Shown here piece by piece: positions 12,166 to 24,762 of a stretch of 64,000 bases of DNA. The stretch lies in NCBI GenBank assembly GCA_900660155.1, contig CABFPE010000849.1, forward strand, positions 138,057 to 202,056. Reading direction: 5' to 3'. The position numbers were made by a program, and so were the translations under genes. This DNA is from Hofstenia miamia (taxonomy: Eukaryota; Xenacoelomorpha; Acoela; Hofsteniidae). The stretch's first letter is position 1. The number at the start of each line of letters is the position of its first letter. The notes under the pieces are model-generated. The model did not search any database. It saw only the letters and a program-made list of their open reading frames with translations, and had not been told where the DNA came from.

Positions 12166-13632
12166 AAGCATCTAGCACATAGATTTCGTATTTTATTCTA
12201 AAATTCAAAATAAATTCAAAATAATTTCAAAATAAATATTAATGCTAACGTAGACATTTGATACAAAACAGACCATAGAATTAAAAAATAAGTTGGTTAT
12301 TATGCACAAAGAATGATGAATTTCTTTACAAAAAATTGGCATTTAATATTTATATATTTTTGATGTAAATCATGTGGCCTTAAGCTCTGAAAGTTGCTAA
12401 GAGTCAACTGATGAGCAAGCAAAAATAATGACTTAGCATTTTGTTTAATATTAATGAGTTATCAAATGTTAAATTTTATATATAATGGCAATCGGTGATT
12501 CTCAGATAACCCAAAGAAATGTGATTTATCAGATTAAAGAGCACATGCTATCTAGCTTTAATAACCCATTTCAAAGCCTCATGATTATTATTTTGGAAGT
12601 CAATGTCGGAACTCAAATAGAATTCCATTGCAGTAAGATAAGTATATCTCGATTCCTGCAGACGATGAACTTGTGGTACATGTACAGACGAAAAACTCGT
12701 TACATTTACAATGAGCGTATGCATTTAAGAAAGACGTAAAATGTGAAATATATTTTTATATTTTGGAAGGAAATAACATTGCTTAAAGCGTAAGCCTTTA
12801 TAAAATAATTACTAGAAGTATGTAAATGTCAGCTTTGGTGTTTAAAGGCCCTTATTTTTACAGTGTTTCTAGTGCCAATTTGTCAACAAACGATATTTGT
12901 AAAGTTAATGTTTCCTTGTAAATCCTTGTAAGTAAATGATAGATTGTATATTGTATATTGATACTGTAGATTTGTATATAGTATATCATTGTAACCTTGA
13001 ATTTATACTTTTGCAGTTTACATAATGCATGAATTTTATTGAATTTTAACCAATTTTATTCCTTCCTGCAACGAATTCCCGAACTATGACTTACAGAAAC
13101 GAAAAAGCCTTTCGGTTCAGAAAACATCGAATATTACAAATTCACCCTCAGTTGTATAGACTGTCATTAAGGCAAATCACCGAAGGTAATTCTTCAGCCG
13201 GGCGTGATAATGTTCCACTTAAAATTTAAGTCTTCCTTCGGGGAGTATTGTATGTTTTACAATACAAACGACTTACAGAAAAATTAAGCAAATTTTTCTT
13301 TAAACGTGGACAGAAAAAAATGGTTATATTACATGAAAAAAGCGTAGAACATTTTGATAAAAGTGCTTCGTTCATAAACCTTTCGACTGCCTAAATTTGC
13401 TGCGTTCGCTTGAAAATATACTACATTTTCAATAGATAAAGAAATGTATTATCGTTTCTGTAAACAACGTTTCTGCATATTGCTCGCAATCAACGTACTA
13501 TAACTGTACCGTTAACTATCAACAAATTTAAGTTGCGTCATGCCGTTATTGATTTCATTAACTTCAGCAATTTTTTCTAAATTTGTTGAAATTAATTTCA
13601 CCTTGTAATCTTTGAAAATTAAGTAAACCAAT

Positions 13633-13690
<58 letters not shown>
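13633..13690. repeat. (AC)n(AT)n microsatellite
   Basis: About nine AC units (13633-13650) run straight into about twenty AT units (13651-13690). Confidence 0.95.
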
Positions 13691-13692
<2 letters not shown>

Positions 13693-15127
13693 TGTATATA
13701 CCTTAATGTTTTGTGGATAACCACATAAATCATTGAATTTTTTGCAACATACGATTAGATTTTGTATAACTTGCAAATATATAATAGTTTTATAATCCTA
13801 GTAAAAAAATGTGAATAGCTCCTGTTCAAAACTGTCTAGGACCGCGCCTGACCACTGATGGCGATGTCACAATATACATTACACTTACATCAAATAAACA
13901 TGAATGCATTAATTTTGTTTTCATTCGAAAAAAGGTAATGAAATAGCAGCACATATTGTGGAGGTTTTCAATTTTGAGGATGACATTAATAGATGTCTTA
14001 GTTTTTATTGATAATTGAGTTTGACGCATCTGACGAATCCGCTCGACATTTCGAAATGTAATCAGTTTAGAGGTAAACTAACGCAAAATACTTCCTTTTT
14101 CAACCTAATTTACAGCTAATTCAACGTAATTGGCAACTTAAAGAGCACATAGCTTCCTGAGGTAATTACACAGTAAAAGAAAAAATTTCCCAAATTTAAG
14201 GGCAGTTCACATGAAATTACATGGTTTTCTCGAAGGAGTTGAATTGAAACTTGTAATGCAACAAGGCTTACTTAAAATGCGTTTTACCAGCACTGTGTTG
14301 TCCACGTTTCACGATATAATACCCGAGAGTTTGGCCTACAATATCGTAACGGCTTATTTACTCGATATTGAAAGACACACGAAATACTTGTAAAAATTAA
14401 ATTCGTTCAATACCTGTCAGCTGGGGCATTTTTGAACGCCTGTTTTCAGTATTTGGTTTACAATTGAGAAATATTGGTAAACATAGCTTATACGACGCTA
14501 CATTTCACTTACAATTGCTTTGTAATTTGCGGTGCAGCGTGGGTACTGAATTTCAAATGCTCCGCGGGTTGCATTGCGGTGCAGGTGGACATTTTTGTTT
14601 TGTTATATGTTTAAGACTAAACTAACACAATATAAATTATACTACGAAATCTATATAATTTAATATATTTGACATCATTCACTCAATTAAACAAAATTAA
14701 TAGAAAGTCAATTTGGTGATTGACGTTTTTTGGCTTAATTACTTGAAATGATGCCCCCTCGTTGGACCAATCACACATGCGGATGCGGGCCCACTAACTG
14801 CGGTGCAATGCGGTTATAAAAAATTACACCCATGTCCATCTATGATGATTAAATATTTTGAAATACACGAATACCAAAAATTTCAATAGGCGACAGCACA
14901 CTGTTCACCAGCCATTTGCCGCAAGCAATCAAGCATTACTGCAGACAACCGCAATTCCGTTGTATATATAGTTCCAATCATTAATAACTCGTAAAATATT
15001 AAATTAAAATATATTCACAATTAAATTCTTCAGATTTTATAGACTACGAAAAAAAGGTTCCTAACACATCACTCTTTTTCAAAAAAAGTAAAAAAGTGTT
15101 TACTGCTATTTTCGAATATCACAGTAC

Positions 15128-15712
15128 TGCTGTTAACAGCTGCAAGCGGTTACAGCAAACAAGTGCTGCTTAAAACAACCCATAACATTAACCCTTAGTG
15201 GCATACTATTTGTGTTGTTCACACACTATCAATGACTTTCAATCCCCGTAACAGCCCATCAAAGACGCACAAGAATTCCGACCAGTGCCGTAATCATTGA
15301 TAAAGATAATTTCAGCCCCAAATAGTCAACAACCCCATTGATAGAGGATGATTTAACGTATCAATTACATTTTATATTTGGATACTCATGAATATAAATT
15401 CGTTATCATGAGTAATTTCACAATTGTGTTGTGTGCAATGTGCATTTATAACTTGTCATTTCTCGCTCTTTATCAACTTCTAGAATAGAGTGGTCAACTT
15501 TTCTTTTGGTACAATTTTCAAAACATTTACAAAGCACTTTTTTACATTAGATGATTTGTATAGTGATACAAGCATACGACATGTTGAAATCTTTACTATT
15601 GCTTTTATTCATGTCTATCTACGAATTATATTCTATTCTATCCTATCTAAGGATTAAGTAATAGGGGTGCTGTTGCGGTTAACAGCTTCTTTAGCTGTTA
15701 ACAGCAAACTGG
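15128..15712. repeat. inverted repeat with GCTGTTAACAGC arms
   Basis: The left arm (15128-15169) and right arm (15664-15712) both carry the palindrome GCTGTTAACAGC plus a GCGGTTA and a GTGCTG motif in opposite order. The arms are imperfect and about 45 bases long, so this looks like a MITE of about 0.6 kb, but no target duplication was identified. Confidence 0.4.
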
Positions 15713-15879
15713 AAAGCCCTATAAATCACACATGCTAATGTGCTAAAACAGATTCAATCTCTCCAATACTTTACTACCACGTATGCTCATCTCAACGCCT
15801 TCTTAAATACGATGCTGCAGACGACCTGACCGTGTCTTAATGAGGTCATGGACGCCAGTAAGATACTACGTTTTTACGT

Positions 15880-16065
15880 GTCATTTTTCGCATAGTTCCA
15901 TACGGGCCGTAATTTCAAGCCCGGGCCCTTTTAAACTATTAACCCAAGCCGAGCCCGGCTCATTGCCAAGGGTAAAAATTCAGGTCAGTGCAGAAATTTC
16001 ATACCCAAGCTGCCATGGTTCATTCTTAGTTTTTCGACTCAAGCACGGCCCGGTTACAGCTCTGT
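15880..16065. repeat. GGCCCGG-rich repeat, probably a MITE
   Basis: A short G+C-rich island in AT-rich intron sequence with GGGCCGT near the left edge and its inverse (ACGGCCC) near the right edge, plus internal GAGCCCGG/CCCGGGCCC motifs. The ends are not precisely defined. Confidence 0.35.
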
Positions 16066-17440
16066 ATTTAGCCATTCTGATGGAAGGAGCAAGCTTAATC
16101 AGCATGCAATGAGTGCCTGTAAGACCACGGTGATAATTAACTTAAAAATAAATATATTTATAAACGCTTGAAGCATTCCATGTGTTGCATAAAGAAAAAA
16201 TATCTTTCGAACTTTGTTGACATGAAATGAGTGCGGTGTCTTTTGGCATAAAAGTATGATTAAGCAATGTGTTGGAAGATTATACTATGGCAGTCGATTA
16301 ACCAAATTAGTTTTCTCAATTTTATAAAGCTCTAATGTGCGATGCCTTCACTTCATAGAGAGCGTTCTGAAAATTTAATAAAAAAGCACGAAGCAATACT
16401 CTAGTCGATTAACGTAAAACACAAATTGCAATTAACGGTTGTGAAAGATGTTATCTCAACTTCCAAAGCCTGTTTAATTCATATTTTTAAAACTTATATT
16501 TTCACTAAATCAGACATGGAAATTAATGTTCTAAATCTAAGGTTATGTTCTGATCACTTGTTTGTTTAGTTCTGTTGTGAATTAATTGAATAGGAAGCCA
16601 CCTTCGGGAATCAATCAACCACATAAATCAATAACCATTCAAAACTGATTAACTATTTGGGCAAAAACAACAAATGAGTGAATGCGTTGAAAAACGGCAT
16701 GCGCCGAGACAACCTTTGTGTTTAATACTAAGATTTAAATCCAATTTCATTTTAAACTGAATCAATCTATATTTTGATATATGTTATGGATAAAACTACG
16801 AGTGGCCTTTTAATTTAGTTCTTTTACGATAGCGAAATCAGGGTGATACGTGGATCGACCACCGCGCTACAGTTTTAAAGGCCCAATTTTAAGGTTTAAA
16901 GGCTTCGTATACGCATTCATTTTTGTATGTATACTTTTGTAATTTGTTTTAATAAAAAACTTAAATATAACTCAAATTAACATTGGCTGTGAACATTCCG
17001 TCGTTACTTAGTTTTTCAATGCTATATGTTGGTACTGAGTTTTCATACTATTGCAGTGGATGTATTACAAAAAATTTCATTTCGATTTGTTGAAAAAAGG
17101 GCAATACGTAAAATTATATCTTACTGATTAGCTCAGAACAAACTTCCTGAATTCAAGAAATAATAAACTTTTATTAAATATTGCCCTTGAATAAAACTAC
17201 ATAATAGTATTTATAATATAAAGAATTTTAAGTGATGACTATAAGATGAATGTTTAAGCATAGGAAACCTGCACATTGATTTGAAGTAATGGAATTGGAT
17301 GAGAAATTCCTTTTTTTTCAAAATACAAGAAATTTTAAGTTACTGATGAACAGTCAATTAGAAAATTAGGGAAAAGCCTATATATTTGAGAAAATCATTG
17401 TTCTTATCAAAAAACTATCAAATATATTGTTACACATAAT

Positions 17441-17620
17441 GTCAAACTGAATTTCTTAACATAACAGTTGGCGACGGAAGTGGGGGTAAAGGGGCCAGTT
17501 GCCTCCTCCCCCTAAAATTCACTTTTACAAACTGTAAAAGGCCTTTCAGCTGCTGAGTAGTCAACGATAATTGTCGCTAACCAAAATTAGTCCCGTAGTC
17601 ACTGAGTAGCAGTGAAGATA
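17441..17620 (+). repeat. dispersed repeat, copy near the 5' end of intron 2
   Basis: Shares TTAACATAACAGTTGGCGAC, a following GGAAGTGGG, and a later (A)TTAGTCCCGTAG-like stretch with the copy at 11987-12165, in the same orientation. See that entry for the possible Ty3/Gypsy origin. Confidence 0.35.
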
Positions 17621-17680
17621 TAAATAATATATTATTGTTATCGTAGTAAACGAGTTTACAAATTACACTACAGTACATAC

Positions 17681-17935
17681 CTGCCATACACCCGCAAAAC
17701 AAAACATGGAGTGCTGAGAGCAGCAATTGCGACAACAAATAGTTATTAAAGCCAATAATGATGAAAAAATGAGACAAAAAAGGCCACAAAGAAATGTGAT
17801 TTTAGCACCAGCCCACCAAATGGACAGTGAGTTCAGGTCTTCCAACTTTTGATCTGGTTGACATTGATCGGTGTAACGTCCGTGAATGTAGAATCGACTG
17901 CATCGGACGAACGGACCGATAGATGGCAAGTCATC
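17681..17935 (-). CDS. LHFPL: LHFPL-like tetraspan protein, middle coding exon
   Basis: The exon is bounded by an AG acceptor just upstream of 17935 and a CAG|GTATGT donor below 17681, and encodes 85 residues in phase 0 on both sides. It begins DDLPSIGPFVRCSRF, the counterpart of the family's (P)TLGIYxRC motif that follows the first membrane segment, and continues through the first extracellular loop (second cysteine in YTDQCQPD). The second membrane segment is at about residues 94-121 of the visible protein (WAGAKITFLCGLFCLIFSSL and following), then a cysteine-rich cytoplasmic turn (ICCRNCCSQ), and the start of the third membrane segment (MFCFAGVWQ). The exon junction WQ|GVSG falls at the same point in the protein as LQGIAG in LHFPL2. 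Confidence 0.88.
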
Positions 17936-18793
17936 CTTAAAAACATCGATTACTTAATACATATTAAAAAATCAACAGATTTGAGCCAGTAAGTGCGAAA
18001 TGCAACTCATTTCGATAAATTCATTTAACACACAATTGTAGGACAAGGATTACACTTAAAAGGATACTCCACATCAAAATGTGTAACTTAGTCGTCATGC
18101 AAAAAGCAATAATGATGCATGAAATGGTATTCAAATGTGTCAATTACCTCTTAAAGAAATGACATAAATATAAGTTTAGGTGAGAGGATGTTAATGGAAA
18201 ATAAAAACATTCCCATGTAATTAGCTAGAGCATAGATAATGTAAATGGTAGACTCTGTTTACTATATTTATGAAAATTGTAAACATTAATATAAATTGGA
18301 AAAGAAAAAAATATATAAAATTTAGCGCAAAACAAACAAAAATAGTAAAAATCTAAAATAAAACCCGTATTTGAAATTCTATTATCATTTGTTATAGAAC
18401 CTTAAGCCCAGTATTAAATCAATATGTCGAAGGGGTAAAATATTTAGAGATTTGGATGTTTCGTTGCTTGTTAAACAGTTTCAAACTATTAAATAATTAC
18501 AGATTTGCTCAAAATTTCAGTTTAGTTTCTTCAATTAAACAGTTACTCGACTTCAAAAAGAATATTTTCAACTGAAAGCAGCATATGATTGCTTGATAAA
18601 TTTGTTCAGTGAACGATGATTAATAAATACCACTCAACCATCAAATAAACGTGGTTGTTAATAAACGAAGTGACGGATAATAAAAATATCTATTTTCATA
18701 AATCGGAAATTGCAGTGTTAATAACCCATGTCAATGATATACAGAATTTAATACAAGAGATTGTATGAAATTATCAATAAAATCAGTTCCAAA

Positions 18794-18968
18794 CTAGAAA
18801 AGCACTTGGAGAGCGCAGACCTACGCCACGCAGCTTGTGTCCCCTCCTTGGGCGGAGACGCACCTCTGGTGAAAATTTGAGGTCAATCCATCTATTACTT
18901 TTTCCGTAAAGTTATTAACCGACAAACAAACCAACGCTACAAAAAACATAACCTCCTTGGCGGAGGTA
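18794..18968. mobile_element. RTE-type 3' end or derived SINE
   Basis: Contains GGAGAGCGCAGACCTACGCC, the segment TTATTAACCGACAAACAAAC, and ends CATAACCTCCTTGGCGGAGG. This combination recurs in non-LTR (RTE-type) repeats of many animals, where the last motif and the first are partly complementary. Only about 175 bases remain and there is no coding part. Confidence 0.5.
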
Positions 18969-19005
18969 AATATAATGAAGCAACAAAAATATTAATAAAT
19001 GAATT

Positions 19006-19006
<1 letters not shown>

Positions 19007-19036
<30 letters not shown>

Positions 19037-19037
19037 T
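19007..19037. repeat. (AT)n microsatellite
   Basis: Interrupted AT dinucleotide run. Confidence 0.9.
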
Positions 19038-19245
19038 TATGAGATCTTCTAATGCATATTTCTATTCATCTATGCTTGAAAATTTTTCTCAAGCATATTC
19101 TAAAAATATAATAGTATTATTGAGCATTTGCACGTATTATATTAACCCGAATCTGCCCAGCCTACTTCAAAACATACAAAGCGTTTTTACATTTTTCCTT
19201 ACAATATTTTCAAAGTCCATTCTAATGCACAATGAACCAATATTT

Positions 19246-19527
19246 CTAAAGGCTATGTCGAACAGTTCTTTCTATTGATGTACCACATTTGTCGTTTATC
19301 TTCCAACTCTGGTAAGTGTCTTCGAGCTCGATTAACATTTCCTTGTGTATGGAGATTTCTTTCGAAGCGCAGTAACCACAAGTAAAACTTAGTTTCAAGA
19401 AATTCTTGATTTTCGTAGGAAGCCAAATACTGGTCCACGCCGCACAATATTCATTGGAGCATTCGACCAAGTGTGTAGATCCATTTCCAGAGTCATCCTT
19501 TGACACTGCTCGTTTCGTTATAACCAT
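19246..19527 (-). pseudogene. possible LINE ORF1 zinc-binding fragment
   Basis: A 93-codon frame with CSNEYCAAW, then FTCGYC, then a helical stretch (HKEMLIELEDTYQSWK). The spaced C-C...W...C-C pattern followed by a coiled coil resembles the PHD-like finger of ORF1 proteins of CR1/L2-type LINEs. It is isolated, no reverse transcriptase follows, and the match is by eye only. Confidence 0.3.
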
Positions 19528-20018
19528 TTATCTGATTAAATTGTATAATAAACAGGCAAACTCTTTCCTTTGCTTCGGAATGTCTGAAAACTAATTAAGC
19601 TGTATAATAAACAGGCAAATTGCCATTACTACATAAAACTAGATAAATACAATAATACAAGGAGCTCAAATTAAATTTATTGTATTACATAGAGCTACAA
19701 TAGCAATATGAAGATAACGGGGAAAATGAAAAATAACTTAAATTCAATGAAAAAGCGACTATTTGACAAGTTCATTTCACAAAATTGTATTTTTTAATTT
19801 TTCAAAATTTACAATGCGAGATTTTCACTAAAACTTAAATTTAAATATTATTTAGTCAAAGTTGTCTAATTAAGTTTAATTTTTTTTAAAAATAAAGCAA
19901 CTATTAAAAAATATTTGCTAAATTTGCTAAAGTTCACTGTCTCTTTCTTGTGAGGTGATGTTACTACCTTTTGACTTTCCAAAAATTTATTAATTTTTTG
20001 TTTATATTCATCAAAATA

Positions 20019-20366
20019 GGTTGGTACTTTTTATCAACATATGAAATCTTGAAACCGATATAGGGAACCTTGAGATCGACATAGCAAATCATTATGAAAA
20101 TATAAATAAAAAATTTAGCATGAATGAGGTATACCTATCAATTACATCAAAATTTAGTGTTAGCAGTTTTCTATTGAGTTGTAATCTAGACTAAATGATA
20201 AAATATTATACTTGACTTCATAAAAAAACTCAGATAAATATCTTAATGTACATATAAGAAGATTTTAAATGACCCATCTAATGTTATTAATCTCCATACC
20301 TCATTCATGCTAAATTTTTGTTCATATTGTCATAATGATTTCATATGTTGATAAAAATTACCAACC
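20019..20366. mobile_element. hairpin MITE, ~350 bp
   Basis: The left arm (20019-20133) and right arm (20296-20366) are complementary over about 70 bases (shared core TTTTTATCAACATATGAAATC split in two parts, then AAATTTAGCATGAATGAGGT). The left arm has about 43 extra bases inserted between two copies of a short AAATC motif. Non-coding. Confidence 0.6.
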
Positions 20367-23319
20367 ATCAAAATAGTAGTTTTTTAGATACAGATTGACA
20401 TTTTCGATAAAAATCACAACACAGTGGAGACCAAGCATCAATTCCTAAAATAATTAGAAAAATTAAATTTTTGTTGCTATACTTGTGCCATCATTACTGC
20501 TGTTGACATATATTTGTACATACTGAACATAGTACTGTTGTATTTACTGCTAGTCATTGTGATATCTATCTTGAAGTATACATTCAATTTAAAACATAAT
20601 AATAGCTAAGTCATTAGTATTATTTAGTATTAATGACTGATAAACAGCAATTAATATTTTAGGAAATTACTCCATTACTGTAATATTTTTCAGTCCAAAT
20701 AAAGGAAGACTAACACGATGTTTACTATTTGAGGGAAGTATACTATAAATTCAAAAGTAATGGGATATAATTGCTAAGCCAGTTGAAATATTTAATTGCA
20801 TTAGGGAATTTAACATTATATATTTCAAATATGTGAAATTAAAATCAAGCTTATAAAGATCAAATTGAAAAAATTCAGGTCAGTACTTGACATAAGTCTT
20901 GTGTATATCCTTATGTAGATACATACAATCATTTGCTTTGCAGTTCAAACCAATTGCAGCTGTCAATTGCTCTCTATGATAATAAAATAACTATCAAAAA
21001 TTAAGGCTGGCCATTATTAGCAGAGCATAAAAATTTCTAAATCTATATTCAAACCAGCCTCTTCTCAGAAATATACTGGATGCAGGGCTAGTAGTGGATT
21101 ATTTCTTAATAATATGAACCAAAATGTAGTATGGTAGCTCATTATGCCTCCTCCTGGGTGAGCAAAGACAGCAGTGCTTAATAGTATTCTGTTAATTAAG
21201 TCAGCAGACAATGCATATACAGAAAACTGTTCAGTTCATCAGTTAATTAACAATACACAAGGGATAATGGGATTTAATGTTTTGCTGGAAAAATCTCACA
21301 GCTTTGCTAGAAATATGTAGTTACATTTAGCAGTAGACATCATATTTAATGAAGACTTTGTTCTGACTAAATAATGTTTATCTAAAACAAAAGTCAAGAA
21401 TGGGGTTGAATCTATGAGGTAAAACTTCAACCTCTGATTAGCCACAGATAAAGCAATATGTATCTGCTTTATGTCTTGTTAATTTTTCTCTAATGTAGCA
21501 CTATAATTCAAGTCATATCAATAAAGATAAAGGGGTTATATCTGCTTATCATGTCTAAAGGGTGAAATAGCAAATGTTGATGTATTTGTAGTAATTCTGC
21601 ATGAGAATGTCCAACATTCATTTCAAATATGACTCGAATTTTAAACTCTTATCAATAACATTGTATTTTCTTTTAAATTAAATGTCTTACTACTGCTACT
21701 ATACAGATACTCAATTAGCAAGAAGTTGACAAACACACAGTGGTTGTTAATTTTTGCCTACTTACCTACAATAGATCTGAAAAGATGTTTTAGTTTGCAC
21801 TCCAACAACAATAATTGCCAACATTCAATATGAATTGCCATGGATCTCCAAAATAACAAATGCAACCAAAACAAAAGTTAGCTTAAAAAAGTTATTAATA
21901 GTCCAAACATATCAAAATACACCCCAAGATCTTATAATTGTGTTCAGCAAGCTTCAAGAACAGTTTTGTGGAGTAGCATGAACAAAATTATGAATAGATA
22001 TCTTGTTTATATATGATGACAATTACTGAAGGATCTGCAAAAGTTATTATTGTAAAATCTATCTTATAGAAATCATCTGAGAATATTATAATTATGAATA
22101 AATTATTATGGTAAGTAATGGAAACAATATATTTTATAAAATAATTAGAGAATAGAATGAATTTTAATTTCTATTTTGTTTTTTAAAAAAATTTAGGAAG
22201 TATAGAATGAATATCAAAGAAATATTACTTAATTAATTCAGTATATAAAATTCCAAAAGTTGGTATCAATAGTGGCCCCAAGATAAACCCATAGATGATG
22301 TTAGCTTCTAATATTAATATTCATTGCTGCCAAAAATGTGTTAGCTAGTCAGTAGTGTTTGTTGATTGGGTATGCAGTATAATGAGGTCCTCCCCAGATA
22401 ACAAATTTGGGTTGTTTTTTTTGTTGTTTATAGGTATTTCCAAACTTTTGGTTGTTGCAGCAACCATTAACATCATAATAACAACTGTTAATACTAATTT
22501 GAGCAACAACAAATTTGCGATTTTAAGACTCAAGCTGACCAACCAGATTTTTTTGCTATCTATTAATGTTATTAATAATAGTATGCCAGCTCTTGTTATT
22601 ATGAGCACTGTATAGTGAATTCAATGGTTAGCAGGAAGGTGTTCCATCTTAAGAATATATGCTCTACACACTTTCAATTCTGAATTAACTCAACCAAATT
22701 ATGGCCAGTTATGCATTACAATTCATAAAATAATATTGGCCATCATCAGTAGAATGTTTGTGGAAACATGTGGTATTAGTGACCACTGATGCCATCAGTG
22801 GCCCATATGTGGATCTATTGGCGGCATCAGTGGCAATTTTTGCAATAAACAATCAGTGAGCAGTTCTTTACAAATGGAACTCACTACATTATTTTGATTA
22901 CTAGATCCTTTTAATATGAAGAAATGAATTGTGAACAGCTTTTTTGAAATTGTAAATTTGTGAAAAATTATAACATGCCTTGTAATTGACTGTTATAACA
23001 AAATGTTACAAATGAGCAAAAGAGATTTTTCACGATTTAAGAAAGTACTATTTCAAAATTGTACTTACTTTTAAAATTTTAAATTTTTGTTAAATTTGGC
23101 AGATTTTAATGCTTATTGTTATCATTTATAAACAAGACATTTATTTAGAGTTTAGCAAATGTTTATTTTAAATATCAATGACACCACATCTAAGATATTG
23201 TCATGCCCTTTGTTGGGCTTGTGTTTGCTTAAACAGCAATGTTTGAACAGATTAGTAATATAAATTTCATGAAATGCATATAAAAGCAATGCTGAAGCAA
23301 TCATGGTCAACATAAAACA
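20367..23319. other. intronic, no gene seen
   Basis: No recognised coding sequence. Two overlapping open frames on opposite strands at 22345-22615 arise from a low-complexity stretch rich in TTGTTG and CAACAA and were rejected. Confidence 0.45.
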
Positions 23320-23515
23320 ACGTGTTATGACCTCAAAATATTGCCTTTTTATTCACAAAAACAACCAAAAAGCAACCTATTGTGACATTGTTGAAGCAAC
23401 ATTGCTTTGACTAATGAAATGGTACCATTTCGACGTTAAAACAACGTTGTTTTTGATAAATAAAACAACAACATAACAACACATAACAACGTTGTTTCGA
23501 CCTTAAATTGTTATC
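23320..23515. repeat. AACAACGTTGTT palindrome cluster
   Basis: The stretch is unusually rich in AACAAC and its complement, including two full palindromes AACAACGTTGTT (near 23440 and 23485) and repeated ACATAACAAC. It may be the end of an unidentified repeat. Confidence 0.35.
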
Positions 23516-23983
23516 TGGGTCTGAATTCAAAATTCAAGCTGATTAGAGAAGATAAAAATTTACACCTTTGTGCTATCAACTAGATTTTTTGAAGATCAGT
23601 ATTGCATTGGAAACTGCTGTGAAAAGGATGTAAAACGTAATTCAACTGCATACAAAGTTTTGCAGATAGTCATTGAAGATGTTTGGAAATTTGTCAATTT
23701 AGGTAAAAGTTGCTTGTTATGGACTACCCATAAAGCACTAGTGTGTAATAGGAGGAGAGGTGAGTCAGTTGAGATTTCAGCTTGAACCAAAGCTCACCAG
23801 GCTTGTTAACAAACACTATGCAGTATTCAACACTCACTGTTCTGCTGAGTGCAAAATCATTGATGGAGATCTTGTCAGCTGTGACGGTCAATAATAGTAA
23901 GAAACTGCCAATAAAATTCTCATATATTCTTGTGTACTATGCACTTGAATAATAATCAATTTATCAAAATAAATATGTCTAAG

Positions 23984-24016
<33 letters not shown>
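23984..24016. repeat. (AT)n run at the edge of the first gap
   Basis: AT dinucleotides run directly into the N stretch and resume on its far side at 24208. Confidence 0.9.
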
Positions 24017-24207
24017 NNNNNNNNNNNNNNNNNNNNNNNNNNNNNNNNNNNNNNNNNNNNNNNNNNNNNNNNNNNNNNNNNNNNNNNNNNNNNNNNNNNN
24101 NNNNNNNNNNNNNNNNNNNNNNNNNNNNNNNNNNNNNNNNNNNNNNNNNNNNNNNNNNNNNNNNNNNNNNNNNNNNNNNNNNNNNNNNNNNNNNNNNNNN
24201 NNNNNNN
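24017..24207. other. assembly gap, 191 N
   Basis: Unknown sequence. Both edges are (AT)n, so the gap is probably an unresolved microsatellite. Confidence 0.99.
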
Positions 24208-24691
24208 TATATATATAAGATATTTTACTTAAGTTACTCATTCTTCAATTCTGTATTTTTTACGTAGGATGTCATATGAATTTTTCCATGATATATTGCA
24301 TCAGTCGTAGAACTTATTAGACCCAAACAAATAAAATACAATTGATTATTGGAATTAGATTTAAGTGAATTTTCTATAAAATAATGAGAGAACACTTATT
24401 GACTTAATATTTTCTCATCTGTTTAATTATTTATATTCCAAATTTAAATACAATACTAAAAGCATCCTAATACTTGTTTCATATAATATATTAAAGGAAT
24501 ATAATTGCCTTGTTATATAAGCATTTGAATTTTTTCTGCTAATGGAAAATGAGTGGCAATGGTTCAATGATGCCAGCAGTGGCCAAAAACAGCACTCTTA
24601 CTGTCATAAATAATGTGCGATTTTTCTATACAACTCCAAAAACACATTTCTTCCATACTACATAGCTCCATTTTTTAGTATGAACTCTCTC

Positions 24692-24696
<5 letters not shown>

Positions 24697-24729
<33 letters not shown>

Positions 24730-24731
24730 TA

Positions 24732-24762
<31 letters not shown>
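24697..24762. repeat. (AT)n microsatellite at a transposon edge
   Basis: Interrupted AT run that ends exactly where the pogo-type element begins. Confidence 0.92.

Larger units (their letters stand above)
11913..17680 (-). other. intron between exons 2 and 3 of the LHFPL-like gene
   Basis: GT at the upstream side (CAG|GTATGT) and AG at the downstream side bound a 5.8 kb phase-0 intron. It holds an (AC)n(AT)n microsatellite, a G+C-rich repeat at about 14530-14850 (several GCGGTGCA motifs), an inverted repeat at 15128-15712, a GGCCCGG-rich repeat near 15900, and a shared repeat near both ends. No other gene seen. Confidence 0.8.

Noticed and set aside
13512-13776. Open frames with YIYIYI or CVCVCV runs
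   Set aside because: Translations of AC and AT microsatellites; the same applies near 31520-31790, 48640 and 62380.
14530-14850. GCGGTGCA-rich block as a hAT MITE
   Set aside because: Repeated motifs are clear, but I could not pair the ends or find a target duplication, so it is only described within the intron.
22345-22615. Overlapping open frames of similar length on both strands
   Set aside because: The region is low-complexity (TTGTTG, CAACAA), with no protein family likeness in either sense.
23888-24241. Open frame across the first gap
   Set aside because: Translated N and AT-repeat (YIYIYI) only.
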